Notes: generated by a model not told the origin, from the letters alone. A stretch of DNA of 64,000 nucleotides from Oncomelania hupensis (GCA_036898135.1 CM072523.1:34235242-34299241); one strand, 5' to 3'; shown: positions 41,429 to 52,914, numbered from the stretch's first letter. Made by a program: numbers and translations.

Positions 41429-41511
41429 CTGTACAGTTGCATTAGGTGTCGTATGTAACACGGGTCCCATCAGCATGCCAGGATTGATGACCACCAGTTC
41501 AAATGCCGACT
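41429..41511 (-). CDS. Reductase gene, exon 5
   Basis: The frame reads SAFELVVINPGMLMGPVLHT and ends NATVQ before donor CAG|GTTAGC. FELVVINPG..MGP is the strongly conserved block after the catalytic YxxxK in this family. It enters in phase 1 through acceptor GGAAAG and leaves in phase 0, in step with exons 4 and 6. Confidence 0.9.
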
Positions 41512-41608
41512 CTTTCCACAAAAGCATCGAATGTTTGAGAAAACGTGTTTGATGGATGAATGGATGGTTGGAAGATTCACTACTATCAATACGACTACTA
41601 CTACAGTC

Positions 41609-41613
41609 GTAGC

Positions 41614-41672
<59 letters not shown>

Positions 41673-41674
41673 AT
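41609..41674. repeat. (ATC)n microsatellite, second tract
   Basis: About 65 bp of ATC triplets. 41757-41810 is rich in TATCC repeats, like an isolated RTE tail. 41935-42095 is A-rich with TAAA repeats. Confidence 0.95.
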
Positions 41675-42096
41675 ACGAACAAATCAATCCTCATCGTTGC
41701 TCGGAGGCTTCCTCCTATTTGTACCACTATTACGTGTTGTGATTGTTTTCTTCATCACCCTATCTTATCCTATCCTATCCTATTTGAAGGACAGGATAGG
41801 ATATTGTTTTCCTCTTATCTATCCCTTATTCTTCATCTGTTCCTTTTTCTCTTTCTCCTTCTTCTTCGTCTCCTCCTCCTCCTCACGGTATTTGAAACTC
41901 AAATCAAATCAAAAATCCAATAGAGGTGATGACTTAAATAGTTAAAATAAATGAAAAACAATATACACAAACAAGCAAAATAAATAAATAAATAAATAAA
42001 CATATCACTGCATGACTAACTAAAGAAAAACAAAAACGTAAAAAAAAAAAACACTATAAAAATAAATAAATAAATAAATAAATATATATAAATCCA

Positions 42097-43482
42097 ATCC
42101 TATCTTATCCTATCCCGTAACTCGATAGTCGTTGGGGCACCACAGATGATCGTTAACCAGTGTACTCCATCTTTCTGCCTTTGCTCAGTGTCAGGCCAGT
42201 CCATTCTCTAATGTTGTCCTCCTACATCTTTTTCGGTCTCCCTCTTCTTCTGCCTCCTTTCACCGTGCCTTGAAGGATGATATTTGCAAGGCATGCTGAT
42301 CTGGTGACGTGGCCATAACACCTGAGTTTCCGTTTCTTCGCCACTGTGAGCAGGTCACCGTACTATCCAATTGCTTGTGTGATGATCTTTCGGACTTCAT
42401 CGTTGATGATGTGCTTGGTAAAGGAAACGCCCAGAAGTCTTCTGTAGCACCTCATCTCCATGCTTTGTATTCTTCGTTGTAGGTCGGCTTTGAGGGTCCA
42501 TGTTTCGCAAGCGTATAGGAAGATGAAGATGACAAGGGAGAGCAGCAATAATTACCTTGGAGTGTAGACCAATGGTCCTGTCTTTCCAAAAGATCTTCAA
42601 CCTTGTCAGGGCAACAGTTGTTTGTGATATCCTAAAGATGACTTCCTGTCGGGGCGTATTGTCTGATACAATGGCTCCTAAATATTTCAAGCCGTGCACT
42701 GTGTTGAGGGAGTGGCTTTGGACTTTAATGTCCGTGTTGATGCCATTGGTGTTGTTGGTTTTTATTTTGGTCTTCTTTGCACTTATTTACATTCCATAGG
42801 CTCTGGAGGTGGTGTCAAGCCTCTGTACCAGCTGTTCAAGTTCTTGTTCATCTCCGGCAAATCCATCAATGTTGTCCGCAAAACGGGGGTCGGAGATTGC
42901 TCTATTCTATATGCTGACGGTGCCTTCGTGATCTGTAAGGGCATCTGACATGATGCGCTTCAAAAGAATGTTGAAGAGTGTTGGAGAGAGTAGGAATCCT
43001 TGACGCACGCAGATTGTTGTTAAGAACCAGTTCCCGATGGCGCTGTTGTGGAGAACTGCACTGGCAACCTTGTCATACAGACGTTTGATGACTTCAATAA
43101 GGTTAAGGCTGATGTTGTACACTGTCATGGTTGCCCACAGAGCTGCATGCCAGACTCGGTAAACGCTTTGTTGAAGTCTACAAAAACATGATAAAGTTGT
43201 TGGTGCTGTAGATATTTCCCGCAGATTTTTCTGAGGTTAAAAAACTGCTCAGTGGCACTTCGCCTAGCCCTGTATCCTGCTTGTTCTTCAGCCATAATTT
43301 GTTCAGGTTGGGGATTCATAACCTGTTGAGTATATTTCAGGAGGACCTTGCTGGGATGGCTGATGAGGCGGCTGGTGCTGTATTTTTGACAATCCTGAAG
43401 GTTACCCTTTTTGGGAAGAGTGATGACAAGCGACCGAGTCCATGGTGTAGGTCAGTCCCCACTCTGCCAGATCTCGTTACAT
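42097..43482 (-). pseudogene. RTE LINE fragment, RT domain (in intron 4)
   Basis: The minus strand shows, from 3' to 5', the (CCTAT)n tail at about 42097-42115, the C-terminal RT region (MEMRCYRRLLGVS), the core (FADNID-like region, VRQGFLLSPTLFN) and upstream LPKKG blocks, matching about 4078-5488 of the full copy. Many frameshifts break it. 5'-truncated. Confidence 0.9.
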
Positions 43483-43682
43483 ACATACAGACACACAATC
43501 ATACATACATGCCTGCATACATACATAATTACATAATGAAAAAGAACCGGAGAGATGACGTCAAGACATGTACATGTCACGCGCGCGACTTGACAACAGC
43601 AAAAGAAAGACTGAAGGGGCGAAAACTCTCCGAGACAGCATCACTCATGTCTCCCCATTAGGGGTTAGTTAGAGAGATTAGA

Positions 43683-43706
43683 TAGAAGGAAAGAAAGATA
43701 GAAGGA

Positions 43707-43754
<48 letters not shown>

Positions 43755-43790
43755 ACGAAAGAAAGATAGAAAGTAAGAAAGAAAGAAAAA
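43683..43790. repeat. (GAAA)n microsatellite
   Basis: About 105 bp of GAAA repeats directly next to the donor side of exon 4. Confidence 0.95.
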
Positions 43791-43803
43791 CAAATATGCT
43801 TGC

Positions 43804-43932
43804 CGTTGTTTCGGTGTATTTCCCAAGCTGCTGACTCGGCCATGATCTTGCTCTTGTTGTATGCATCAGTCGTGTCAGAGACTTTCGTGAAGTTTGTTTC
43901 GTCTTTGGGGCTATCGTGCGACTTAGGCCCCC
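43804..43932 (-). CDS. Reductase gene, exon 4 (catalytic YxxxK)
   Basis: After acceptor TTTGGAG the frame reads GPKSHDSPKDETNFTKVSD and then DAYNKSKIMAESAAWEI. YNKSK is the catalytic Tyr-x-x-x-Lys of SDR enzymes. Entry and exit in phase 1 fit exons 3 and 5. The only donor in phase is a GC (ACG|GCAAGC), so intron 4 would be a GC-AG intron. Confidence 0.88.
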
Positions 43933-44565
43933 CTCCAAAGTACAACAAAAGGGGCAAGTTGAAAAAAAAAAAGACTTGAAAATTGATACATATGGCATCA
44001 TCAACTTAAATTGTGCTTCATTGCTCTCTAATACAGCGACACACACACCCCAATCACATCACATCCCCTACCTCCCATCCATCCCAACCCCCAACTGTTC
44101 TGACCAACACGCGAAAAAGTAGACACGCTTGACCCATAGTGCATCATTAATCTTACAGTAAACCCTTATGTTTCTACTCAGGAAATATTTTTTTGTCAGT
44201 GCGTTTTTAGCTTCTTGCCCCACCAACCCGACCCCCTATCCCCCCCACCCCCACTTTCCATCCCTTCACTCTTTTCATATATATGACCTAACAACACAAC
44301 GACATAACCACTAAGCAATCTCCTCTATCATAAACACAAACCAACTCGATATAGTATACAATTAATTATGTATGGAATTACCTTGGTAATATATTTATTT
44401 GCGATGTGTTTCTGTGTTTATTTGGATTTTTTTTTAACCACTTTCTGCTAAATAATCTTTATATAGGTTGCTAAATAATGAATTATGTACTGATACAATG
44501 CATTATTTAGAAGATTGTGTGAAATAATTTATTTTTTTAATAAACCTTTCTAAATAATGATCTGT

Positions 44566-44630
44566 TTACATATATATATATATAGATATATATATAGATA
44601 TATATATAGATATATATATAGATATATACA
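44566..44630. repeat. (TATATATATAGA)n repeat
   Basis: TATA dinucleotides with GATA punctuation at 14-bp spacing. Confidence 0.9.
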
Positions 44631-45064
44631 CATCATTTACCAGAATTTGCTAAATAATATATTATTTAGAAGATGCTGCTAAACAATACATTATTTATGT
44701 AAACAATTCATTGTTTAAAGACTGCACTGTTCATTATTTAGGGGATTTCAGTATTCGTTTGAAAATTGGTTTTCATAATTTGACTGCTTTCTATAATCAA
44801 ATCAAGCCCTTTTCCAAAGATTGTGTATCCAAAATTCGTGTTAATTATTTATTTTTAACATAAATCTCTCCACAAGTTCGAAGATAAAACGTCTGTAACG
44901 TCCCGAACACAAACGAAAGGTCAAGGTCATTTCTGTGCGGGAGTGTTCAGTATTTTCCAGTATCTCCGTCAGAAAGAAGAAAGCCTTTGTTTTGAATTGA
45001 TTTACCACTAAAAGAAAAAGAAATGGCAGTAGCTGGAGTATTGAATTGTTGAAAAACTGGAATC

Positions 45065-45073
45065 AACGGACTG

Positions 45074-45118
<45 letters not shown>
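45065..45118. repeat. Poly(T) tract
   Basis: More than 50 T in a row, 160 bp before the RTE fragment's 3' end. Confidence 0.9.
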
Positions 45119-45122
<4 letters not shown>

Positions 45123-45277
45123 CAAGATCTCTGATAATTTGCGAGTTCTTCATGTTTTTTTTTTTTTACTCCGAAGGCAAGAGAATGGAGAAATAATTAT
45201 GGATCCCTCCTTTCCAATGCCGTTATTATTGCAGTTTGGTATATTTATAATTAATATTATTGCGAACGTATAAAAAT

Positions 45278-46989
45278 CCAATCCATACTCGAAAGTCGTT
45301 GGGTCACAACAGATGATCGTTTAACCAGCCGACTCCAACTTTCTCTGTCGTCAGCAACCCTCATGGTTTCGCTCAGTGTCAAGCCAATCCATTCTCGACT
45401 GTTGTCCTCTTACTTCTTTTTCTGTCTCCATCTTCTTCTGCGTCCTTGCACCGTGCCTTGCAGGATGGTCTTTGCAAGGCCTGATGATATGGTGAAGTGG
45501 CCATGCCATCGGAGTTTCCGTTTCTTCACCAATGTGAGCATATCATAGAGTTACCCAATGGCTTGTGTGATGGTCTGTCGGACTTCATCGTTGGTGATGT
45601 CCTGAGTATAGGAAATGCACAGAAGTCTTCTGTGGCACGTCATCTCCATGCTTTGTATTCTTCATTGTAGATCTGCTGTGAGGGTCATTGTCTCGCAAGC
45701 GTATAGGAAGATTTAGATGACAAAGGAGCGCAGCAGCCTTACATTGGAGTGTAGACTGATGGTCCTGTCTTTTCAAATGGGCGTCAACCTGGTCAGAGAA
45801 GCAGTTGTTTGTGCGTTCCTGAAGAGGACTTCCTGTCAGGTCCCATTGCCTAATACTGTGGCTCCTAAATATTTGAAGCTATGTACTGTGTTGAGGTTTT
45901 GGCCTTGGACTTTGATGCTCGTGTTGATGCCATCGGTGTTGTTAGTCATCATTTTGGTCTTTTCTGCACCTATTTCCATTCCATAGGCTCTGGAGGTGGT
46001 GTCAAGCCTTTGTACCAACTGTTCAAGTTTTCGTTCCTCTCCAGCCAATCCATCAATGTAATCCGCAAAACTGAGGTTGGAGATTGCTCTTTCCTCTGTG
46101 CTGACTGTACCTTTGTGATCTGCAAAGGCGTCTGACATGAGGCACTCCCAAAAGATGTTGAAGAGTGTTGGAGAGAGTAGGCATTCTTGACGCACGCCGA
46201 TTGTTGTTATGAACCAGTTCCTGATGGCGCTGTTGTGTAGGGCTGCACTGGTAGCCTTGTCATACAGGCTTTTGATTACTTTAGTAATGTTAGGGCTGAT
46301 GTTGTACACTCTCATGGTTGCCCACAGAGCTGCATGCAAGACTCGGTCAAACGCTTTCTTGAAGTCTAAAAAAACATATGATATAGATGTTGTTGACGCT
46401 GTAGATATTTTTCGCAGATTATTCTGAGGTTGAAAATCTGCTCAGTGGTACTTCGCCCTGCCCTGAATCCAGCTTGTTCTTCAGCTATGATTTGTTCAGC
46501 TTGGGGTTTCAATCTGTTGTATTCTTTTCAGGAGGACTTCGCTTAGATGGCTGATGAGGCTGATGGTGCGGTAGTTTTCACACTCCTGAAGGTTACTCTT
46601 TTTAGGAAGAGTGATGACATGAGACTGGGTCCATGGTGTAGGCCACTCCCCACTCTTCCAGATCTGATGAGGGCGTCAATCATCGCTTCTCCTCCTGCTT
46701 GAAGCAATCCCGCGGGTATGTTGTACACTCCCGCTGACTTCCCCTTCAGCGACTGCACTGCTGCCTCAACTTCTTCTCGGAGAATTAGGAGGATTTCTTC
46801 TTCTTCTCTTTTTTGGGTACGTACTGCAACTGATGGGTCTCCGTTTGGTGTGTGGTTATAAAGGTCAGAGCAGTACTCTGTCCATCTATCCAAGACTTCT
46901 TGTTCTTAAATAAGGCAAATGCTTTGAATCGTGGAGACCTTGGGCTGTTTAACACCTGTCAGCCGCTTTACAGTCTGGTAGGCTTGTGG
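45278..46989 (-). pseudogene. RTE LINE fragment, longest partial copy
   Basis: The minus strand covers about 3740-5480 of the full element: DRWTEYCSDLYNHTPNGDPS, an altered LPKKG block, RT core with LSFADYIDGLAGEE (FADY in place of FADD, so the second catalytic Asp is changed) and the C-terminal part. Multiple frameshifts. It lies inside the TIR-bounded element. Confidence 0.9.
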
Positions 46990-47232
46990 CATAAAAAATA
47001 GAATGAAATAAAAACAGTTGCCTCATATTAAATCGAAAAACAGCGTAAAATGAATTTCAAATTTCTTTATCACTACACACAACCTCACAGCAATACGACT
47101 TGTATCTGCGAATTTCCTACATAATGAAAATTGTAGTCCCTAAAATTGACATGCTTACTTAAATAATGACTTATTTAGCAACATCTTCTAAATAATACAA
47201 TATTTAGCAAATTCTGCTAAACAATGCATTAT

Positions 47233-47237
47233 ATAGG
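47233..47237. repeat. Target duplication of the LTR composite, left
   Basis: ATAGG, identical to 49333-49337. Confidence 0.6.
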
Positions 47238-49332
47238 TGTGTGTTACGTTGAAACGCGAACGAAAGTATGTCGGAAACGCGCACGATAGATCTAATCGTT
47301 TCGTTTTGCAAAGTATTCAATAATGGAGTTTATTTACCTTTGATTTGAGTTTGCATTGTTGTTAGGAGAGGCTTTGTATAACGTTGATGATTTGCGTTAG
47401 TCGATATTACTGGGGAATTTTCTGGATGTGCGTGTTTACTCTCGATAGAAATTTCCCGATACATGTCGAAGCAAGAGGACGTTCCGGAAGGAGAAGAAAT
47501 ATGTATTGACGTAAGTCAGTGATGACGATCTTTTATTTGATTGGTGTTAGTGCGTCATTTCTACTGTATTCGAAATTGTTCGGGAAGAGAGAGAGGTTAT
47601 AAAATTATGTGCCGCGCTGTTTTGTGAAGTTGCTGTTAGAAGTTGTTGATAGTGAAGTTGGAAAGTAAATTTGAGAGTGGAAAGGCGATTGAGCGATTGT
47701 ATGCAGTTGTTGATGTGTGCTGAATAAAAGTGGAAAACTTCATACGTCGACTCCGTGTCTTGTATGCTGAGTGAGCAGGCTGCGTGGATAAACGAATCTG
47801 AGTTACACCTTATCAGGAATTCAGCATTGGGGCTGAATCAGATACTGATAAAGAAAACACCATCATCAAACCGAGTGTAACAGTGTGACGGTGGGTCTCT
47901 TGTTACTGGGCTGTGCACAATGGAATGCTATTACCCACTCTTTTTTGTCTGCGGGGATCGGCTAGTATAATCACCCTGTGACTAATCTTAATACATTTAT
48001 AAGTTTAGCTCGGTCTGTGTGCGGATAGGGTTATAGAGATAGGGAGAAAATGGTAAAAGATTCACTGACACACTAACTCTCGCACGGCTATGAAACATAG
48101 GTAGTCCAGCCATTTGTTAACAGTAAATATCACACATTTATTTCCTCTACTCTATACACAGTTCTCTAAACACTAAACTAACTTAAATGTCTAAATTCAC
48201 TTCGAATCGGTCGTTCCTTGATGAGTCTACACTGCTACTGTTCTTGATATGTGCTAATGTCTCATCATTGGGCTATTTGTTCTGTCTGTCCTGTTGTTGG
48301 TTTCAGGAGAGTGGACTAACGCACAGTCCTTCTAGGTCCGTGTTAGTGCACGATTTATTCGGTCACTTCGCTTGTTTCCTTGAGGTGTGGTAATGGTGTC
48401 TCTTCCTTGTTTGTAGACTATGGGCTCTCGTAGCTCAGTGCTAGAGGCTCCACTGCAGGCCGAATGTCAGAGTCGACTCTTAGTGGTCTTCTTTCTGCAT
48501 CGGGCCAATGATGCCTGCTGGTCTGCAAAATATGAGACGAATTTCTGCAACACCGTGTTTACTAAGGGTGGGCAGAGCGTCTCACTGATGGCAGAAACAG
48601 CCCTCAGTGATAGCTCCACTTATATATAAATAAGCGACGAACATTATGCTAAGTCCGTGGTCGACTGGAATCTCCAACATACTTCCTATACATATATTTA
48701 TATCATGGCTAAATTACACACATGGAGAAGTAATTAATACTATACACATTCTCAGGTACAGCCACTGGTCTGCAATAATACACATAGGCTAAACACAGAT
48801 AGACAGTAGGACTACCTCGTGGTTTTGGAAACCGGTCGGGTTCGCCACGTGGTCAGCAAAGTTTGACTAACATTCACAATTCTAAACATTGCAAAACTTC
48901 ACAAACATAATACAGCAATAATATCGATAAATCGCGATGCAACAAAAGATAGATCATTTACCTTTTTGACAATGTCAGGCTGTGGCGATACTAGGTTGAA
49001 TTGAATTTCACCTGTCCATGCTTTAGTCTTCTGCTAGAGAGATATCAGAGCTTAGCTCCGTCTCGTGTGAGCGTTAGGCACAGAATGACTCTCTAGAGTA
49101 GTGATCAGCCCGCGAAAACTAGTGATACTACAAGTGGCTCCCCTAGTGGGTGTTACTGGCTAAACGTCAGCATGAGGTCACTGCCTACCTGAGCCAGCGT
49201 CAGCATACACACGCTCAGCACACAACTGACTTGCGTCGTGCTAGTCAGCGACTTAACTTACATAGGCTACAACAGGCTGAACTATTTAAGGCGTATAGCA
49301 GTAGTCCCGGGTCTAACTAGCCTTTTGTGACA
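47238..49332 (-). mobile_element. Composite LTR relic with two different LTR-like ends
   Basis: Bounded by TG...CA and the 5-bp duplication ATAGG. Positions 49332-47884, read on the minus strand, are a second copy of the LTR at 10075-12954. About 76 bp of other sequence follow (47808-47883), then about 570 bp (47807-47238) starting TGTAACTCAG and ending TAACACACA, which looks like a different LTR with AATAAA-type signals on the plus strand. No coding region remains. A recombined or internally deleted retroelement. Confidence 0.55.
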
Positions 49333-49337
49333 ATAGG
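49333..49337. repeat. Target duplication of the LTR composite, right
   Basis: ATAGG, matching 47233-47237. Confidence 0.6.
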
Positions 49338-49584
49338 TAAACAAATCATTATTTAGAAACACTTCTAAATATATTCTTTAACATAATCTGCTAAATAACG
49401 CATTGCTTGTAATGGGCCAAAATATTAAAATTATTTCCCTTGAATATGCAAATGTTCAGCCGATAGGTGCGCCAATAGTCGCGTACTTCCATGTTCAGGT
49501 CGTGGATCAAAATCTACAGTTTTAAGTCTTTTTTGATGTCGGTATATATCTTCAGCTTTCATAGGCGACCCCAAATGTTTTTTT

Positions 49585-49731
49585 GCTTGGTGAAATGTTT
49601 GGAGTGATTATGTACATGTTGTCAGTGCTACAAACGATTTATTTTGTGCTCGGCCTGACAGACTTTTCACAAAATAAATCAGTTTGTAGTACTGACAACA
49701 TGTACATAATCACTCCAAACATTTCACCAAG
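49585..49731. repeat. Foldback hairpin with 64-bp arms
   Basis: Arms 49585-49648 (CTTGGTGAAATGTTTGG...) and 49668-49731 are reverse complements with only a few mismatches and a 19-bp loop. Probably a MITE-like foldback element or a palindromic duplication. Confidence 0.85.
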
Positions 49732-49822
49732 TCTGAAATCATACATAATATTTTTTTAATAGTCTAGTCATATAATATATATTAATAATAACAAATTTTT
49801 ATAGAATTCGGTACTCCAGCAG

Positions 49823-49833
49823 ATGGCGTGACG
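49823..49833. repeat. SINE copy A target duplication, left
   Basis: ATGGCGTGACG, matching 50030-50040 (ATGGCGTAACG) at 10 of 11 positions. Confidence 0.75.
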
Positions 49834-50029
49834 TTGTTGTTTGTAGATTATAGTCACACGACACTTTCGCATATAGGTGACTACTGGACCGATTTATACT
49901 GACACCAGCGGGCCAGTTGTTGGTAAAGGGAAAAATAATATGATCACAAGTTGACCAATCCGGGATTCGAACCAGCGACCTTTCGGTTACTAGCAAGACG
50001 CTCTTACCAACTGAGCTAGCCTGCCCCAC
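49834..50029 (-). mobile_element. tRNA-derived SINE, copy A
   Basis: On the minus strand a tRNA-like head (GGGGCAGGCTAGCTCAGTTGG with A box, GGTTCGAATCC B box) is followed by a unique body with CTGGCCCGCTGGTGTCAGT and an ACAACAAC-type tail. The anticodon arm is degenerate (TAGT at the anticodon loop, Thr-like) and cannot fold as a working tRNA. The same family occurs at 54640-54840. Flanked by a near-perfect 11-bp duplication. Confidence 0.88.
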
Positions 50030-50335
50030 ATGGCGTAACGCAACACGGTATACAGTTATTACAAGGGGCTCGATCACGTAGGCCTATTTACTACCGGAAG
50101 TACGCTACCCTAGGCGCACTCTATCGGATTGTCTTCCCCGAAGGTGGAGTTTTTTGGCTCATTGGTTATTAACAGAGAAAATATGTTATTTAGAGAAATC
50201 TTACATCGTTTGTAAACACATGATTATTTAGAAATGCTTCCATATAAAGATTGTTTAGCTCAAAGTGCTTAAAAAGCACCGATAAAAAATCGCAAATAAA
50301 TATTTTACCAAGGGAATTCCATAATTATATAGACC

Positions 50336-50403
50336 GTGTGTGTGTGTGGGTGCGTGTGTGTGTGTGTATGTGCGTGTGAGAGAGTGAGGGGGGGAGAAGG
50401 GGG
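50336..50403. repeat. GT- and G-rich simple repeat
   Basis: GTGTGTG with CGT and AGAG interruptions next to the right end of the TIR-bounded element. Confidence 0.85.
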
Positions 50404-50487
50404 GAGGGATAGAGTCTGATTTACGTGTTATACAGAAACACTTTACAAAATCATAAAAGTACTGACACTTTATAAGAAAACAGCTCG

Positions 50488-51412
50488 TCCTATTCTATCC
50501 TATCCCGTAACTCTAAATGTCGTTGGGACACCGTAGATGATCGTTTAACCAGGGTACTCCATTTTTCTCTGTCCTCAGCAACCCTCATGGTTTCGCTCAG
50601 TGTCAAGCCAGTCCATTCTCGAATATTGTCCTCCCACCTCTTTTTCTGCCTCCCTCTTCTTCTGACTCCTTGCACCCTGCCTTGCAGGGTGGTCTTTGCA
50701 AAACTTGATGCTCTGGTGACGTGGCTATAACATCGGAGTTTCCGTTTTTTCACCACTGTGAGCATGTCATCGTCATGTCCAATAGCTTGTGTGATGGTCT
50801 GTCGGACTTCGTCGCTGGTGATGTGCTGGGTATAGAATATGCACAGAAGTCTTCTGTAGCACCTCATCTCCATGTTTTGTATACTTCGTTGTAGGTCTGA
50901 TGTGAGTGTCTATATTGCCATTGGTGTTGTTGGTCATCATTTTTGTCTTCTCTGCACTTATTTACATTCCAAAGGCTCTGGAGTTGGTGCCACACCTCTG
51001 TACCAGCTGTTCAAGTTCTTGTTCCTCTCCAGCCAATCATCAATTTTATCCGCAAAACGGAGGTTGGGGATTGCTATACCCCCTATGCTGACTCTGCCTT
51101 CGTGATCTGCAAGGTCATCTGCCATGATGCGCTCCAAAAGGATGTTGAAGAGTGTTGGAGAGAGTAGGCATTCTTGACGAACACCGATTGTTGTTCTGAG
51201 CCAGTTTCCGATGGCGTGGTTGTGGAGGACTGCACTGGTAGCCTTGTCATACAGGCTTTTGATGACTTCAATAATGTTAGAGCTGATGTTTTACACTCTC
51301 ATGGTTGCCCACATAGCTGCATGCCAGACTCGGTCAAACGCTTTCTTGAAGTCTACAAACACATGATATAAATGTTGTTGGTGCTGTAGGTATTTCTCGC
51401 AGATTATTCTGC
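50488..51412 (-). pseudogene. RTE LINE fragment with internal deletion (in intron 3)
   Basis: The 3' (CCTAT)n tail at about 50488 is followed on the minus strand by the C-terminal block (GRQKKRWEDNIREWTG) and part of the RT, with the segment between about 4870 and 5060 of the full copy missing. Ends about 110 bp before exon 3. Confidence 0.9.
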
Positions 51413-51523
51413 GTGATTATTTTGTGCTGACACTTTGTAAGAAAACAGCTCGACACAGATAGAATACAAAGACAGTCGACATCAGCATCACAGCCACAGC
51501 AGAAAAGAAAAAAACCCACTCAC

Positions 51524-51705
51524 AGTCGATGGCGACACAGGAGCTGGTCAGCACCACTCGCTTGATCGTGCCTGCGGCCACGCAGGCCTGCAAAACGTTT
51601 GTAGTGCCTTCCACTGCGGGTTTGATCACGTCATCGGGATTTTTGGGATTCCCAAAAGGGAAAGGACTCGCGATATGGATGACATGCGTCATTTCCTTTA
51701 CTGCC
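51524..51705 (-). CDS. Reductase gene, exon 3
   Basis: After acceptor TTGCAG the frame reads AVKEMTHVIHIASPFPFGNP, then VEGTTNVLQACV, KRVVLTSSCVAID and donor T|GTGAGT. VIHIASP and VVLTSS are the cofactor-binding and catalytic-serine blocks of dihydroflavonol-reductase-like SDRs. It enters in phase 2 and leaves in phase 1, in step with exons 2 and 4. Confidence 0.92.
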
Positions 51706-52162
51706 CTGCAAATAAACAGTGTCATCCCGTGGACTACCCTACTGGCAAATTGTAGGCAAGCAAACGAACTAAACAAAACGTGTGTCATTTCTTGTACAGT
51801 TCAGCCCCGCAAAGAAACCGAAAAAGAAAGAATGAAGAACATACACATCAAAAGATGCGGACATTTTAGTTTTTGTACAAGTTTTCATAGGCAAAATAAT
51901 TATAGTCTCAACCTCAGATCCGCCTCGACCACCTGGAAAGCAAGGAAGTAATCAACATAGCAACGAATTAGTCAGTCAATCAACCATACAATCAGACCAT
52001 TAACCCTTTCCCGTGACAAATACATGTGGTCATTTTGGTACAGTTAGAATAGTACATATCCACAGTGGCCTTTATAGACATATAATGCATACCCAAGCTT
52101 GGTACAAGGCTCTTTTTATGCGGTTGGTTTCAAAGCTAGATGATTTTGTTTGACGTCTAAGA

Positions 52163-52222
52163 GAATGTGTGCGTGTGTGTGCGTGTGTATGTGTGTGTGT
52201 GTGCGTGTGTATGTGTGTACTA
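52163..52222. repeat. (GT)n microsatellite in intron 2
   Basis: GTGT repeats with CGTGT interruptions. Confidence 0.9.
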
Positions 52223-52305
52223 CGTGTCGCTAGGACGTCATCTTGGTCGTCCTAAAGGCAGGTAAATGATACCAAGCACAAACAAGCCTTCTCTAGCTAA
52301 CTCAC

Positions 52306-52525
52306 GCATCCCATGACTCTTTATTGAGTAAGTCAGCCTCGACCAGCTCTAAAGGAGGGGTGGCAGTGGGACAGAGCTTCTGCAGGTGCTCAGTCTTCTT
52401 CGCGTCCCCCAGGCTGCGCACCGTCCCTCGCACAAAGTGCCCCTGCACGAGCAGCTGCTGGATCACGTGACCTGCCAGGTACCCAGATGCTCCAGTCACC
52501 AAGACTTTGAATTTGTCAGCAAGGC
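52306..52525 (-). CDS. Reductase gene, exon 2 (NADP-binding motif); gene description
   Basis: The frame after acceptor CACAG reads FKVLVTGASGYLAGHVIQQL and ends ELVEADLLNKESWDA before donor GC|GTGAGT. TGASGYLA is the TGxxGxxA dinucleotide-binding motif of extended SDR enzymes. Together with exons 3-9 (51524-51705, 43804-43932, 41429-41511, 34172-34283, 32946-33026, 17427-17548, 16006-16167) it forms one gene with every junction in phase. The product would be a soluble NAD(P)H-dependent reductase of the dihydroflavonol-4-reductase/aldehyde-reductase/cinnamoyl-CoA-reductase-like group, with catalytic Ser (VLTSS) and YNKSK. The natural substrate in animals is not known. Introns are unusually long and transposon-filled. 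Confidence 0.93.
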
Positions 52526-52753
52526 CTGTGTTGAAAACAACAATTCATGGTTTGCGATTGTCGTCATCATACAATTCTCTTCCTCGTCACTATTCATTCA
52601 TTCTTTCTTTCTGTGGTCGGTTTGTTAATAATGATTGTCGGTTTTCAACGACCTTTTACATCACCAATCTCTTTTCATCATCATTATTATCGCCCTCGTC
52701 GGGCTTTGACGTCATCAGCATCATTGTTTTATCAGCAGTTTCACCACCACTAC

Positions 52754-52778
52754 CTGTCCCCAACGAGGTAATACACAT
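52754..52778 (-). CDS. Reductase gene, candidate exon 1
   Basis: ATG at 52778 preceded by GCAGCA, eight codons, then a weak donor ACAG|GTAGTG. It ends in phase 1, as exon 2 requires (giving a total of 371 residues). The short length and weak donor make it a guess; exon 1 could lie elsewhere upstream. Confidence 0.35.
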
Positions 52779-52914
52779 TGCTGCGATCGGTAGAAAGTAT
52801 CGCCAAAACTCCCGCTAGCAGCACGTGAAAGTATTCCCTCCATCCCTTCAAAGTATACTTTGGGCTCGCTGCTAACCGCAGATGCGAACCGCAGTACTGT
52901 TTAAAAGTGACGGA

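Larger units (their letters stand above)
44366..50330. mobile_element. TIR-bounded element, heavily interrupted by nested insertions
   Basis: The left end (GGAATTACCTTGGTAATAT, then ATTTATTTGCGAT) matches the reverse complement of the right end (about 50289-50330). Internally, TAAATAATG(C)ATTATTTAG-type palindromic units occur at 44450-44760, 47150-47236, 49338-49400 and 50170-50290. An RTE fragment, an LTR composite, a foldback hairpin and a SINE separate these blocks. No transposase is visible; probably a non-autonomous DNA element or MITE in origin. Confidence 0.6.
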
